Positions 28,657 through 37,700 of a stretch of 64,000 bases of DNA are shown here, one piece after another; the stretch's first letter is position 1; each line of letters opens with the position of its first letter. The position numbers were made by a program, and so were the translations under genes. The stretch is from Bacillus sp. FSL K6-3431 (GTDB lineage: Bacteria; Bacillota; Bacilli; Bacillales; Bacillaceae_C). The notes under the pieces are model-generated. The model did not search any database, was not told the origin of the DNA, and worked only from the letters and a program-made list of their open reading frames with translations. The stretch covers positions 558,001-622,000 of the forward strand of contig NZ_JBBOCT010000001.1 of assembly GCF_038002605.1 (NCBI RefSeq), in the 5' to 3' direction.

Positions 28657-28939
28657 TGTTCAAAAAGGAGCCATATTAGAAACAAGAAGTTCGAGGCGAG
28701 AAGGTTTTGAGGATCAGAGCGTATGCATTTAATAAGTGAGAACCGGACTTGCTACACGACGTGCTGACATCTGTGTTACTCACAGGACGCACTTGCACAC
28801 GATGTGCTGGCCTCTGTATTGCTCACAGGACGTGAGCGATCTTAACAGTGGTTCCTTTCAGAGGATCCTTTTCCTTAGTATAAGTACCTAATAGCCAACG
28901 AAGAAATTCGGCGATTATCATTTGGTGACTTTTTGAACA
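28657..28939. repeat. 283-bp element with terminal inverted repeats and inner tandem repeat
   Basis: The ends are TGTTCAAAAAG (28657-28667) and its exact complement CTTTTTGAACA (28929-28939). Inside are two tandem units of about 43 bases (28748-28790 and 28792-28833), each ending CTCACAGGACG. No convincing coding frame exists. The organisation is that of a small non-autonomous mobile or repeated element. The rest of 28652-29249 shows only a stem at 29037-29062 and the leader of the next gene. Confidence 0.6.
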
Positions 28940-29036
28940 TCCTCTATAAGTAAATAAAGCATAAATACTAAGTTGAGAATATAGATACAAATAAATGATC
29001 ATTAAAGAGTTGATTATATATCGTCAATGTTCTTCC

Positions 29037-29062
29037 TATCACTTGTCTATGGACAAGTGATA
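29037..29062. terminator. Possible terminator hairpin
   Basis: TATCACTTGTC pairs perfectly with GACAAGTGATA over a 4-base loop and is followed by TTTTCATT. It could end transcripts from the glycosidase-like gene. Confidence 0.5.
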
Positions 29063-29249
29063 TTTTCATTAATTACATGCAAATTTTACCTAGCAGTATG
29101 AGAATCCGGAAACAGAACTATCCTTATTTCTTAATCCCAACTAGAGGTTAATCGGAATACTAAATGATGTCACTCCATTCTAGCCAATGGCTAAGGTATT
29201 GTAATATGATGAAGGAAGATGAAAGCTTTTCCTTGAAAGGAGAATTATA

Positions 29250-30587
29250 TTGAAATATATCATTATTGGTGGAGACGCAGCAGGCATGAGTGCAGCTATG
29301 CAAATTGTCCGGAACGACAAAAAAGCGGAAATAATTACACTTGAAAAAGGCGGGATTTATTCATACGGGCAATGTGGTCTTCCTTATACGATAAGTGGGA
29401 TTATTCCTTCTACTGATGCGCTTATAGCCCGAAGCTTCGATACATTTCGTAATAAATATGGCATTAATGCAAAGATTTATCATGAGGTAAATAAGGTGGA
29501 CCCGGAGAAAAAAATTGTATATGGAATTAATACCTTAACATCGGAAAAGTTCAAATATACATATGATAAATTATTAATCGCTACAGGGGCAAGCCCTCTT
29601 ATACCAGATTGGAAAGGAAGAGAACTCGAGCGTGTACATTCGCTCAAAACTATTCCTGATGCAGAAAAGATCATCAAGAACATACAAGATGATATAAAAG
29701 ATGTCACGATTGTTGGCGGCGGATATATTGGTTTAGAAATGGCGGAAAGCTTCAAAGAAATTGGTAAACACGTTCGTATCATTCAACGCGGTCAACAACT
29801 CGCCAAAATATTTGACGAGGATATGGCATTTCTGATCCAAAAAGAAGCAATGAAACATGAAATTGATGTATTAACAAATGAGAATGTATTGGCACTTAAA
29901 GGAAAACAAACCGTCGGCTCTGTTCAAACTGACCGGAACGAATATAATACAGATCTCGTATTAATTGCTATCGGTATGAAGCCTAACACAGGTTTTCTTA
30001 AAGATACAGGCATTATATTGGGTGTAAAAGATGCCATTCAAGTAAATCGAAATATGGAAACAAATATAAAGGATATTTATGCAGCTGGAGATTGTGCAGT
30101 TCATTATCATATCGTGAAAGAAATGGATGATTATATTCCACTAGGCACAACAGCAAATAAGCAGGGGAGAATTGCAGGATTAAATATGGTTGGAAATCAA
30201 AGATCTTTTGCAGGAGTGACTGGTTCATCCATCATTAAATTTATGGATTTATCTCTAGGCAAGACAGGTCTTTCTGAAAAGGAAGCACATTCATTAAATA
30301 TCCCCTTTGAAATAGTCAAATTGGAAACAAATAATATTGCTGGATATTATCCAGGGGGGAAACCAATTCATATTAAGTTAGTTTATCGAAAAGATAATCA
30401 TTCATTACTTGGTGGACAAGTGATCGGAGAAGCGGGGGTAGATAAGCGAATTGATGTTTTATCTACTGCACTTTTTAATCGTATGACGATGAGAAGTCTA
30501 GAAGATCTAGATCTCTGTTATGCACCTCCTTATAATAGTACATGGGATCCAATCCAGCAGGCTGCAAGAAGACATAGCCCCAAGTGA
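29250..30587 (+). CDS. CoA-disulfide reductase-like FAD/NAD(P) oxidoreductase
   Basis: A 445-residue flavoprotein of the pyridine nucleotide-disulfide reductase superfamily. The FAD loop [13 protein letters not shown] is at the N-terminus. The single redox cysteine Cys42 lies in [10 protein letters not shown], the signature of CoA-disulfide reductases and related NADH oxidases. The NAD(P) loop [13 protein letters not shown] lies near residue 155, and DIYAAGDCA is the second FAD contact. It should reduce CoA disulfide or a related thiol in the cytoplasm. The start is TTG 29250 with GAAAGGAG upstream. It is a single gene with no clear partner. Confidence 0.85.
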   Translation: MKYIIIGGDAAGMSAAMQIVRNDKKAEIITLEKGGIYSYGQCGLPYTISGIIPSTDALIARSFDTFRNKYGINAKIYHEVNKVDPEKKIVYGINTLTSEKFKYTYDKLLIATGASPLIPDWKGRELERVHSLKTIPDAEKIIKNIQDDIKDVTIVGGGYIGLEMAESFKEIGKHVRIIQRGQQLAKIFDEDMAFLIQKEAMKHEIDVLTNENVLALKGKQTVGSVQTDRNEYNTDLVLIAIGMKPNTGFLKDTGIILGVKDAIQVNRNMETNIKDIYAAGDCAVHYHIVKEMDDYIPLGTTANKQGRIAGLNMVGNQRSFAGVTGSSIIKFMDLSLGKTGLSEKEAHSLNIPFEIVKLETNNIAGYYPGGKPIHIKLVYRKDNHSLLGGQVIGEAGVDKRIDVLSTALFNRMTMRSLEDLDLCYAPPYNSTWDPIQQAARRHSPK

Positions 30588-30630
30588 ACTCGTTTCAGTT
30601 AACTGAAACATCGGGGAATCAGGTGAGGTC
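30584..30630 (+). repeat. Post-stop stem-loop repeat, copy C
   Basis: GTGAACTCG overlaps the TGA of the flavoprotein gene. A perfect 16-bp palindrome, TTTCAGTTAACTGAAA (30593-30608), follows, then CATCGGGGAATCAGGTGAGG. It matches copies A and B, with the best-kept stem. Confidence 0.7.
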
Positions 30631-30680
30631 TTTCCTTCACTTATAAAAAGAAAACGCTAAAACATTTTGAATGAAAGCGA

Positions 30681-30709
30681 TTGACATGGTGTATAATTGA
30701 TGGTATTAT
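30681..30709 (+). promoter_or_regulatory. Promoter of the ABC-2 exporter operon
   Basis: TTGACA (30681-30686) and TATTAT (30704-30709) are spaced by exactly 17 bases, a good sigma-A promoter about 37 bases before the TTG start. Confidence 0.7.
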
Positions 30710-30745
30710 CTTCCTTCTGATTGTCATTTAAAGGAGGGGAAATAC

Positions 30746-31723
30746 TTGATTACTATTGATGGTTTAAGTAAGTCTTTCAAAGTTGCGAAGCGCTCCACTG
30801 GATTGAGGAATTCAGTGAAAGCGCTATTTCATCGTGAGCATACGATTGTTCAAGCGTTGAATGATATTTCTTTTTCTATTGAACCAGGAGAAATTGTCGG
30901 GTATATTGGTCCAAACGGCGCTGGGAAGTCTACAACGATCAAAGTCATGAGTGGTATTTTGGTCCCAGATAGTGGAAGTTGCACAATTATGGGATACACT
31001 CCTTGGAAGGAACGAGTACATTACGTCAAAAATATCGGAGTCGTCTTTGGACAACGTTCACAACTATGGTGGGATGTGCCTGTAATTGATTCTTTCATGT
31101 TACTTCGCGATATTTACAAAATCCCTCAATCCGAGTACAAGTCAAATATCGATCTGCTCGTCGAAACGCTTGATCTACAAACGCTTATTTATACGCCCGT
31201 ACGCCAGTTAAGCTTAGGTCAACGGATGAGGTGTGAAATCGCAGCATCTCTTTTACATAGTCCGAGTGTCTTATTTTTAGACGAGCCAACAATTGGACTT
31301 GATGCACTATCAAAAATTGCCGTCCGACAGTTTATTAAAACCATCAATAAAGAAAAAGGAGTCACGGTTATTCTTACCACGCACGATATGAATGACATCG
31401 AAGCACTTGCTGACAGAGTCCTTTTAATCGGCAAAGGAAGTTTACTGTATGATGGAAAGCTAGAGGAACTAAGGAAAAAATATGGGTCACATAAAATACT
31501 TACCGCAGATTATCAGGAAAATTCACAATCATTTGACATTAATGGTGTTACCGTACATTCTCAGACAATAGAAAGGGCTGTTCTTAGCATTGATACGGAA
31601 AAAGTAATGATTGCCGAAGTCATCACAAAATTATCTGAAATGGTAGAGTTGTTGGATGTCTCTATCGAAGCACAACCAATCGAAGAGATTATTGTACAGC
31701 TCTATAAGGAATACCAAATATGA
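30746..31723 (+). CDS. ABC-2 type exporter ATPase
   Basis: A 325-residue ATP-binding subunit. The Walker A motif GPNGAGKST, signature LSLGQRMRCE, Walker B LFLDEPTIGLD and switch histidine TTHDM are all intact. The N-terminal extension with FHREH before the strand EALNDIS-like region and the C-terminal domain after LEELRKKYG match ATPases that pair with two ABC-2 permeases. TTG 30746 follows AAAGGAGGGG. The last four bases, ATGA, overlap the next start, so it is coupled to the permease. The substrate is unknown. Confidence 0.88.
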   Translation: MITIDGLSKSFKVAKRSTGLRNSVKALFHREHTIVQALNDISFSIEPGEIVGYIGPNGAGKSTTIKVMSGILVPDSGSCTIMGYTPWKERVHYVKNIGVVFGQRSQLWWDVPVIDSFMLLRDIYKIPQSEYKSNIDLLVETLDLQTLIYTPVRQLSLGQRMRCEIAASLLHSPSVLFLDEPTIGLDALSKIAVRQFIKTINKEKGVTVILTTHDMNDIEALADRVLLIGKGSLLYDGKLEELRKKYGSHKILTADYQENSQSFDINGVTVHSQTIERAVLSIDTEKVMIAEVITKLSEMVELLDVSIEAQPIEEIIVQLYKEYQI

Positions 31724-32523
31724 ATGCATACATCTCTGTATTAAAATTGAGACTTCTGAATGGAATGCAGTATCGGGCAGCCGCATTTGCTGGGGTGGCA
31801 ACACAATTTTTTTGGGGATTTATGTATATTATGATTTTTGAAGCGTTCTACCAACATGCCATCCAAACACCACCTATTTCATTCCAAGCATTGATTACTT
31901 ATATTTGGTTGCAACAGGCATTCCTTGCATTCATTATGCTGTGGTTTCGTGACAATGAATTATTTGATCTGATTACTAGCGGAAATATCGCATATGAACT
32001 TTGTAGACCTTGTGGAATCTATGGATTTTGGTATGCAAAACTACTTGCACAACGATTGTCGAGTGCCATGCTTCGTAGCTTTCCGATACTGATCGTGGCT
32101 TTTTTATTACCACAACCATATAAGATGACTTTGCCACCAAATGTAACAACCTTTCTATTATTTTTATCATCTATGATTTTAGGATTATTGCTTTTAGTAG
32201 CTATTTCCATGTTTATTTATATTTCAGTCTTTATTACGATGTCTCCAGTAGGATCTTTGCTTGTTTTTGGCGTAATTGGCGAGTTTTTTGCCGGATTAAC
32301 GATCCCGATTCCGTTTATGCCTATATGGCTTCAAAATATTGCATATATGCTGCCATTTCGTTTAACAGCAGATTTTCCATTTCGCGTTTACTCGGGACAT
32401 ATTCCACAAGATGAGGCAATCAGTGGGATACTTGCCCAGTTAATTTGGCTGCTCGTTCTAGTTTTACTTGGGAGATTTGCTTTTAATAAAGCATTAAAAA
32501 GGGTGGTCGTACAAGGAGGGTGA
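31720..32523 (+). CDS. ABC-2 family permease, first of pair
   Basis: A 267-residue integral membrane protein with about six helices. It begins MNAYISVLKLRLLNGMQYRAAAFAGV, the usual opening of ABC-2 permeases of this type. ATG overlaps the ATPase stop (ATGA). It forms a heterodimer with the following protein in a likely exporter. No ligand is suggested by the sequence. Confidence 0.82.
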   Translation: MNAYISVLKLRLLNGMQYRAAAFAGVATQFFWGFMYIMIFEAFYQHAIQTPPISFQALITYIWLQQAFLAFIMLWFRDNELFDLITSGNIAYELCRPCGIYGFWYAKLLAQRLSSAMLRSFPILIVAFLLPQPYKMTLPPNVTTFLLFLSSMILGLLLLVAISMFIYISVFITMSPVGSLLVFGVIGEFFAGLTIPIPFMPIWLQNIAYMLPFRLTADFPFRVYSGHIPQDEAISGILAQLIWLLVLVLLGRFAFNKALKRVVVQGG

Positions 32524-32528
32524 ACAGT

Positions 32529-33311
32529 TTGAATCTTTATTTTAAGTATCTCCAAATTCTCTTTAAATCTCAAATGCAATATAGAACATCATTTTTACTT
32601 TTATCTCTTGGTCAGTTTTTCATCCCTCTATCAGTCTTCGCGGGATTATATTTTTTATTCGAGCGTTTTGGACAAATTAAAGGTTGGACTTTTTTCGAAG
32701 TTGCACTTTGCTTTGCAGTCATTCATATGGCTTTTTCAATTAGTGAGTGCTTCGCTCGTGGATTTGATGCTTTCTCCAGCCTTGTGAGAGATGGGAATTT
32801 TGATCGCCTACTTGTCCGTCCAAGAAGTACAATCATCCAAGTGATGGGTTCACAATTCGAGTTTACGAGGTTTGGCAGACTAATTCAGAGTTTGATTGTG
32901 TTAATTTGGGCAATAAGTAATTTGCCTATTGAATGGAGCATTATTAAAGCTTGCATCCTCGTACTAATGATTATTAGTGGCGTATTTATATTCACTGGAA
33001 TTTTTATCCTTGCAGCAACAATGTGCTTTTGGACGATTCAAGGCCTCGAAGTGGTTAATATATTTACAGATGGTGGAAGGGAGATGGCGCAATATCCACT
33101 AAATATTTATCACAAGTGGGTATCAAAGTTTTTTACATTCGTCATCCCTTTTGGCTGCGTCAATTACTTACCGTTAATGTATTTACTAGATAAAAACGAA
33201 GGAAATTCCATTGTGTACATGATGGCACCTGTAGCTGGAATTATATTTATTCTTCCTTGTTTATTTGTTTGGGAATTTGGTGTTAAACGTTACCGATCGA
33301 CAGGGTCTTAA
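32529..33311 (+). CDS. ABC-2 family permease, second of pair
   Basis: A 260-residue membrane protein with about six helices. The start TTG 32529 is 8 bases after AAGGAGGG; a GTG at 32520 is also in frame but touches that ribosome binding site. Residues SLVRDGNFDRLLVRPRST match the cytoplasmic coupling segment of this family. It is the last gene of the three-gene exporter operon; the next 560 bases hold no intact gene. Confidence 0.82.
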   Translation: MNLYFKYLQILFKSQMQYRTSFLLLSLGQFFIPLSVFAGLYFLFERFGQIKGWTFFEVALCFAVIHMAFSISECFARGFDAFSSLVRDGNFDRLLVRPRSTIIQVMGSQFEFTRFGRLIQSLIVLIWAISNLPIEWSIIKACILVLMIISGVFIFTGIFILAATMCFWTIQGLEVVNIFTDGGREMAQYPLNIYHKWVSKFFTFVIPFGCVNYLPLMYLLDKNEGNSIVYMMAPVAGIIFILPCLFVWEFGVKRYRSTGS

Positions 33312-33500
33312 CAATATATAGATCTTTAAATCAGGGGGTGTTATTTAATAGCAGAGGGAGACAATAGCAAAAAATCAATTTCCTATAATTCGAAACAACA
33401 AGAGGGAACATGCGTTTTAGTGCTTGGAAAGATATAATGAAAAAAGCAATAGAATAGATTTCTCAAGGGTGGTCGGCACATCCCCAAGTGAAAGGGGGTG

Positions 33501-33545
33501 ATGCTGGTGACAGTTTTTCAGGGCATTAATGTTTGGAACGATTAA
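33501..33545 (+). pseudogene. Decayed holin-like small toxin gene remnant
   Basis: AAAGGGGGTGATG leads to a 14-codon frame, MLVTVFQGINVWND. The strong binding site and the opening TVFQ resemble Bacillus type I holin-like toxin genes, which usually run on for about 25-30 residues through a hydrophobic core. Here the frame stops early and the core is missing. The stretch 33312-33872 otherwise holds only a long hairpin at 33733. Confidence 0.4.
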
Positions 33546-33732
33546 ACAAAAGAAGGGCATGGGAAATAGCCTCCACAAACACTCTAGGAAGTGTATTTTT
33601 ATAGACCCTTTTTGAAAAGTAAGCTTTTTTCATTCCACGCACATCCTGAACATATATTCGCCAATTTAATTATAACAAAATGGAAACGACTTGAATTGCC
33701 TAACCAACATATTTTTCAAGTAATGATAAGCA

Positions 33733-33785
33733 GCGATTCATCTCCCTCCTAAATCTTTCGGATTTTGAGGAGGGAGATGAATCGC
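33733..33785. repeat. 18-bp perfect inverted repeat
   Basis: The arms 33733-33750 and 33768-33785 are exact complements and contain CCTCCT and AGGAGG. An inner AAATC/GATTT helix extends the stem. No T-run follows on either strand. It lies in a gene-free region between the exporter operon and a convergent lipoprotein gene. Confidence 0.6.
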
Positions 33786-33872
33786 CAAGGTTGATAAACT
33801 TTGATATCTTTTATAAATTCTTATTTTAAATCATGTACAATCATCAGTACCATTAATCCAAACTCATTCAAC

Positions 33873-34775
33873 TTATGTTAAATCTTTATTCTTTTTCTTT
33901 CTTTTTACACTAAAATAAATAATTGCCCCAACAATTAGCACAATCAAAATAACCGGTAAGTTTCCAATTGAAAATACGATCAAACCAGAAGAAGCGGTAA
34001 GGATAAAGTTCATACTTGTAGCAAGTTGTTTTTTCGTTTTTTCCCATGTATTTAAATTTTTACTATCTATACCTGGAACGATCACGCGATTCTCCTGCAT
34101 TGATATGTCAATGGTAGAATAAGATGTTTGATTCTCTAAAAATTTAAGCTGTCCAACGATCACTTCAATTTCTTCTTGTACAGTAGATAAATCATTGGAA
34201 ATTTTCAATAAATCTTCTGTTTTGCTTGCCTTGCTCATAAAATCAAGCAATCTTTCTTCCACCACTCGTTTCGATTTCAATCTAGACTCGAGATCAACAT
34301 ACTGTTCTGTAACATCCTGACCAGTTACATTCCGCTCTATCACTTCGGCTGCTTCTCCTTCGGCATCCTTTAGAAATTGTTGAAAATGTTTTTCGGGAAT
34401 TCGGACTGTGATCATACCACTCATAACGTCCTCATTTTCCCGATATACATTCGATTCTACAATGTACCCACCGTAATCATTTACTTTTTTCTCAAATGTA
34501 AGCTGAGCTTTTTCTAGATTTTTCACATTTAAACGTAATTGCGCTTGATGAATAATCATTCTGTTTGAAGTGATTTCATTTGTTTTTTTATCAGCTACTT
34601 CTTCTGATTCAGAAAAATTTTTCCCTTGATCCATTTCGGTTTGTATCGCAACTTCTTCAGAGCTTTGAGATGGATCATCCATCTTGGCATTTTCACTCGA
34701 ATCATTCGAGCTACAACCAGCCAATAATCCAAAAAAGCATGATAATAGTAAAAAAGTAATTCCTTTTCTCATCAT
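33873..34775 (-). CDS. DUF4349 lipoprotein
   Basis: A 300-residue surface lipoprotein. A signal peptide with lipobox GLLAGC places the lipid at Cys21. A low-complexity acidic linker follows, then the DUF4349 region: QLRLNVKNLEKAQLTFEKKVNDYGGYIVES and the coiled-coil part RLKSKRVVEERLLDFMSKASKTEDLLKISNDLSTVQEEIE. A membrane helix near residues 270-290 ends in a basic tail KRKKKNK. The N-terminus is thus lipid-anchored and the C-terminus membrane-spanning. GGGGG upstream of the paired ATG codons serves as the ribosome binding site. The function of the family is unknown. Confidence 0.85.
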   Translation of the reverse strand: MMRKGITFLLLSCFFGLLAGCSSNDSSENAKMDDPSQSSEEVAIQTEMDQGKNFSESEEVADKKTNEITSNRMIIHQAQLRLNVKNLEKAQLTFEKKVNDYGGYIVESNVYRENEDVMSGMITVRIPEKHFQQFLKDAEGEAAEVIERNVTGQDVTEQYVDLESRLKSKRVVEERLLDFMSKASKTEDLLKISNDLSTVQEEIEVIVGQLKFLENQTSYSTIDISMQENRVIVPGIDSKNLNTWEKTKKQLATSMNFILTASSGLIVFSIGNLPVILIVLIVGAIIYFSVKRKKKNKDLT

Positions 34776-35250
34776 TGATTGCCCCCTATCTGTTAAATAT
34801 GTAGACGTTCACATTTTTAAAAGGTTACATATAATTAATCTTATTAATGCGTTATATCCCGGTGAGGGGGGGAGGAAGCGAGGAGTGCCATTGAACAATG
34901 AAACTTTTACAAGATTATATAGCTAACGAAAAAATGAAATTCGATAAATAACTTAATTAATAACTTATTCCACGTTCAAGTGGTGAATTATGAGAATGTG
35001 AAAAGAAGCAATGTATTAAATACTATTGCAAGCATATTAAATAAAAAAAATCTTGCAATTATTGGAAGAACGTGTTACATTAGGTTTACAATTTTCTGAA
35101 CGGGGGATTTTATTAAAATGGCATTTATTAGATTCCGATTTACTTCAACTTTGCTTGGCTAATTGAATAGCTTTGAAAGGCTCTACTTGTGTGTAGAGTA
35201 TTCGGAATTGGTCTGCCTTTTTAAGAAAAATCCAAATAATTATAATGGGG
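34776..35250. other. Gene-free stretch with a coding-like remnant
   Basis: No intact gene is seen. From about 35045 to 35164 one plus-strand frame reads for about 40 codons (ILQLLEERVTLGLQFSE and onward) without a start codon, ending at TGA, and could be the tail of a lost gene. A short hairpin CTCTAC/GTAGAG lies near 35183. Product unknown. Confidence 0.3.
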
Positions 35251-35275
35251 GAGAGAGACTGCTCTCTCTTTTTGT
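35249..35275 (+). terminator. Intrinsic terminator in the MFS leader region
   Basis: GAGAGA pairs with TCTCTC over a 6-base loop and is followed by TTTTTG. It ends whatever is transcribed before the MFS gene. Confidence 0.6.
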
Positions 35276-35342
35276 TTCTTAAAATATCATTATCAGAGTT
35301 GTTCATATGAATGTATCTGATTCAATATTTCCTAATTAGGTT

Positions 35343-35416
35343 AACTCCTTTTCGTCTACTTTTAACACATGTTAGAAATTGTGATTTAAAAACAATGTAG
35401 ACAGAAGGAGTTTTTT
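35343..35416 (+). promoter_or_regulatory. Attenuator-like hairpin that holds the ribosome binding site of the MFS gene
   Basis: The arm at 35343-35359 (AACTCCTTTTCGTCTAC) is nearly complementary to 35397-35412 (GTAGACAGAAGGAGTT). The right arm contains the AGAAGGAG binding site of the next gene and runs into six T. It can act as an intrinsic terminator and also mask translation start. A possible 10-codon leader peptide, MNVSDSIFPN, lies just before it (35307-35339), without a strong binding site. Confidence 0.55.
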
Positions 35417-35420
35417 GTAT

Positions 35421-36905
35421 ATGAAAGATAATAATAATGAACCAAAGAAATATGAATATTTGGCGGATAATCCAAATTTCAAGGTTTTACCCATTATGCT
35501 CTCCCTAATTATCGGTGCTTTTTTTGCGATATTAAATGAAACACTATTAAATATTGCGCTTATTACGTTAATGGACGAATTTTCGATATCGTTAACTACT
35601 GTGCAGTGGATGGCAACAGGATTTATGCTCGTGATGGGGGTTGTAATTCCCATATCCGCTTTGTTATTGCAATGGTATACGACTCGACAATTATTTCTAA
35701 GTACAATGATTGTTTTTACCATTGGGACAATAATATGTGCTATTGCACCGTCTTTTCCCATTTTGTTAGTAGGACGGTTAACACAGGCTGTTGGAACAGG
35801 TTTATTAATGCCAATTATATTTAATGTGTTTCTATTAATTTTTCCACCGCATAAGCGTGGTAAAATAATGGGATTAATAGGTCTTGTTATCATGTTCGCT
35901 CCTGCTATTGGACCAACACTTTCCGGGATTATTGTTGAATATTTAGGATGGCGCTATTTATTTATTATCGTTATCCCATTTGCTATATTTTCTATTGCAT
36001 TTGCTTATAAATACTTAATCAATGTTTCAGAAGTGACAAAGCCGAAGATTGACATATTATCCATTATTTTTTCTTCTATTGGTTTTGGATCCATTGTATA
36101 TGGCTTCAGTGCTGTAGGAGAAAGTGCCGCTGGATTTTTAAGTCCAAATGTGGCGATTGCGATTACCATTGGAGTCATAGGAATTGTCTTATTTTCAATG
36201 AGGCAACTAAAACTTGATGAACCGATAATGGATTTAAGGGTTTTTAAATATCCGATGTTTACACATGCTGTATTGATGTTCTTAATTATCATCATGACAA
36301 TGTTTGCTTCAGAGATTATTTTACCGATTTATATGCAAGGCCCTTTAGCTTTAACAGCTGCAACAGCCGGACTCATCCTATTGCCGGGTAGTATTTTAAA
36401 TGGAATCATGTCACCATTTATGGGGCATCTCTTTGACAAATTTGGCCCTAGAGTATTAATGATTCCAGCAACAATTGTATTAAGTGGGACGATGTTCATG
36501 ATGAGCAGATTAACTTCTGATACAGCCTTATGGGTTGTCATTCTTGGATATATCCTAATAATGCTAACTGTTTCAGCTATAATGATGCCTGCAGAAACAA
36601 ACGGATTAAATCAGCTTCCTAAACGATTATATCCACACGGAACGGCAGTCATGTCGACGTTACAGCCTGTTGCAGGGGCAATTGGTGTTTCGGTGTTTAT
36701 CAGTATAATGAACGCAAGACAGCTTAAATTTTTACAAAATGCAGATACCCCTAAAGATCCAGCAACAATAAATGAAGCAATGGTGGCTGGTGTTGAACTT
36801 GTATATTTTCTTGCTTTTGCCATGTCTATCGTAGCGGTGATTTTAGCATTTACTGTGTACCGTGCGGAGCCAAAAGAGGATGACCTACCGCAAAAAGAAG
36901 GATAA
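35421..36905 (+). CDS. DHA2-type MFS multidrug transporter
   Basis: A 494-residue proton-driven efflux permease with about 14 membrane helices. It shows family motifs: LNIALITLMDEF in helix 1, WMATGFMLVMGVVIPISALL in helix 2, GRLTQAVGTGLLMPI and KRGKIMGLIGLVIMFAPAIGPTLSG (motif C, antiporter signature). ATG 35421 is 10 bases after AGAAGGAG; TTG 35415 is too close. The leader hairpin suggests drug-inducible expression by attenuation. A strong terminator follows. The transported compounds cannot be predicted. Confidence 0.9.
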   Translation: MKDNNNEPKKYEYLADNPNFKVLPIMLSLIIGAFFAILNETLLNIALITLMDEFSISLTTVQWMATGFMLVMGVVIPISALLLQWYTTRQLFLSTMIVFTIGTIICAIAPSFPILLVGRLTQAVGTGLLMPIIFNVFLLIFPPHKRGKIMGLIGLVIMFAPAIGPTLSGIIVEYLGWRYLFIIVIPFAIFSIAFAYKYLINVSEVTKPKIDILSIIFSSIGFGSIVYGFSAVGESAAGFLSPNVAIAITIGVIGIVLFSMRQLKLDEPIMDLRVFKYPMFTHAVLMFLIIIMTMFASEIILPIYMQGPLALTAATAGLILLPGSILNGIMSPFMGHLFDKFGPRVLMIPATIVLSGTMFMMSRLTSDTALWVVILGYILIMLTVSAIMMPAETNGLNQLPKRLYPHGTAVMSTLQPVAGAIGVSVFISIMNARQLKFLQNADTPKDPATINEAMVAGVELVYFLAFAMSIVAVILAFTVYRAEPKEDDLPQKEG

Positions 36906-36967
36906 GAATACTATTAACATAAATGATGTAATGAACAACTTTAATTATGAGAAAACTAAATTTAAGT

Positions 36968-37008
36968 AAAAAAAACGTCATCCAACATTTAAGGGATGAC
37001 GTTTTTTT
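36968..37008. terminator. Bidirectional intrinsic terminator
   Basis: AACGTCATCC pairs with GGATGACGTT; an A-run precedes and a T-run follows. It serves the MFS gene and probably the opposing secreted-protein gene. Confidence 0.9.
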
Positions 37009-37094
37009 ATTTCATATCGAATGAAGAATGTAGGCATATTGTTTTCGGGGATACAAGGCGATATACCAAATTGACAATTCAGTTCAAAACACGT

Positions 37095-37700
37095 TTACCA
37101 CGATACAATAATCCACCCATCTTTTTGATAGATAAAATAGCCTTCATACTCACTTAATTCCACGTTTACTTCTTCACCTGTTTTTAAGACATGATCAATA
37201 TTCTCAGATAAATTTTTAAATTCCTCAAATCCTCCCAATGCAAATGCTTCAGAAAGTATATTAACATGGTCAACATTAACTGCTTTAACGCCAGTGCTCA
37301 TTTGGAAAATCGGGGTTCCATCTTTTACAATTGCTAAACTGCCACTATTTGGTATGGCATATAGTTGCGCATCATTGCTACGTGCAATTTTACTTAAATC
37401 TGCAAATTTCTCATCATCCATGATATTAACATATAATTCATCATCGATGATCATCTCGTCTACAGCCTGTTTACTATCAAGGTTAGAACTTTCACGATTT
37501 GAATGCTGCATTTCACTATTTTCTTTCTGTTTATCCATATTCTGTTGATTGATAGAAGACTTTTCACCATTATCTATTGCATTAACTTCATCGCTGTTTT
37601 CGGTTGCATTGGCTCTGCTTTGCGAACCTTCATAATGAAAGGCACCAGCAGCTAATAAAAATAAAGACATCAAAATAATCGCATAAAATTTATTTTTCAT
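37095..37700 (-). CDS. Secreted protein of unknown function
   Basis: A 201-residue protein that I do not recognise. An N-terminal hydrophobic segment (residues 5-22) looks like a signal peptide or anchor and has no lipobox cysteine. A polar, Asn/Glu/Ser-rich linker of about 60 residues follows, then a compact C-terminal half beginning DELYVNIMDDEKFADL and ending YFIYQKDGWIIVSW. It is a single gene, convergent with the MFS gene. A weak Fur-like ATGATTATCA lies about 100 bases upstream. Confidence 0.6.
   Translation of the reverse strand: MKNKFYAIILMSLFLLAAGAFHYEGSQSRANATENSDEVNAIDNGEKSSINQQNMDKQKENSEMQHSNRESSNLDSKQAVDEMIIDDELYVNIMDDEKFADLSKIARSNDAQLYAIPNSGSLAIVKDGTPIFQMSTGVKAVNVDHVNILSEAFALGGFEEFKNLSENIDHVLKTGEEVNVELSEYEGYFIYQKDGWIIVSW

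Noticed and set aside
28748..28833. Direct repeats as a possible CRISPR array
   Set aside because: Only two adjacent units without spacers; they are internal to an element with inverted ends.
30822..30835. TGAAAGCGCTATTT as a cre site
   Set aside because: Inside the ABC ATPase coding sequence and imperfect; no support for function.
34684..34926. Plus-strand frame of 80 codons across the DUF4349 promoter
   Set aside because: It begins antisense to the DUF4349 lipoprotein gene and has no binding site.
35372..35893. Minus-strand open frame of 173 codons
   Set aside because: It is antisense to the MFS exporter gene and its translation has the composition of a reversed membrane protein.
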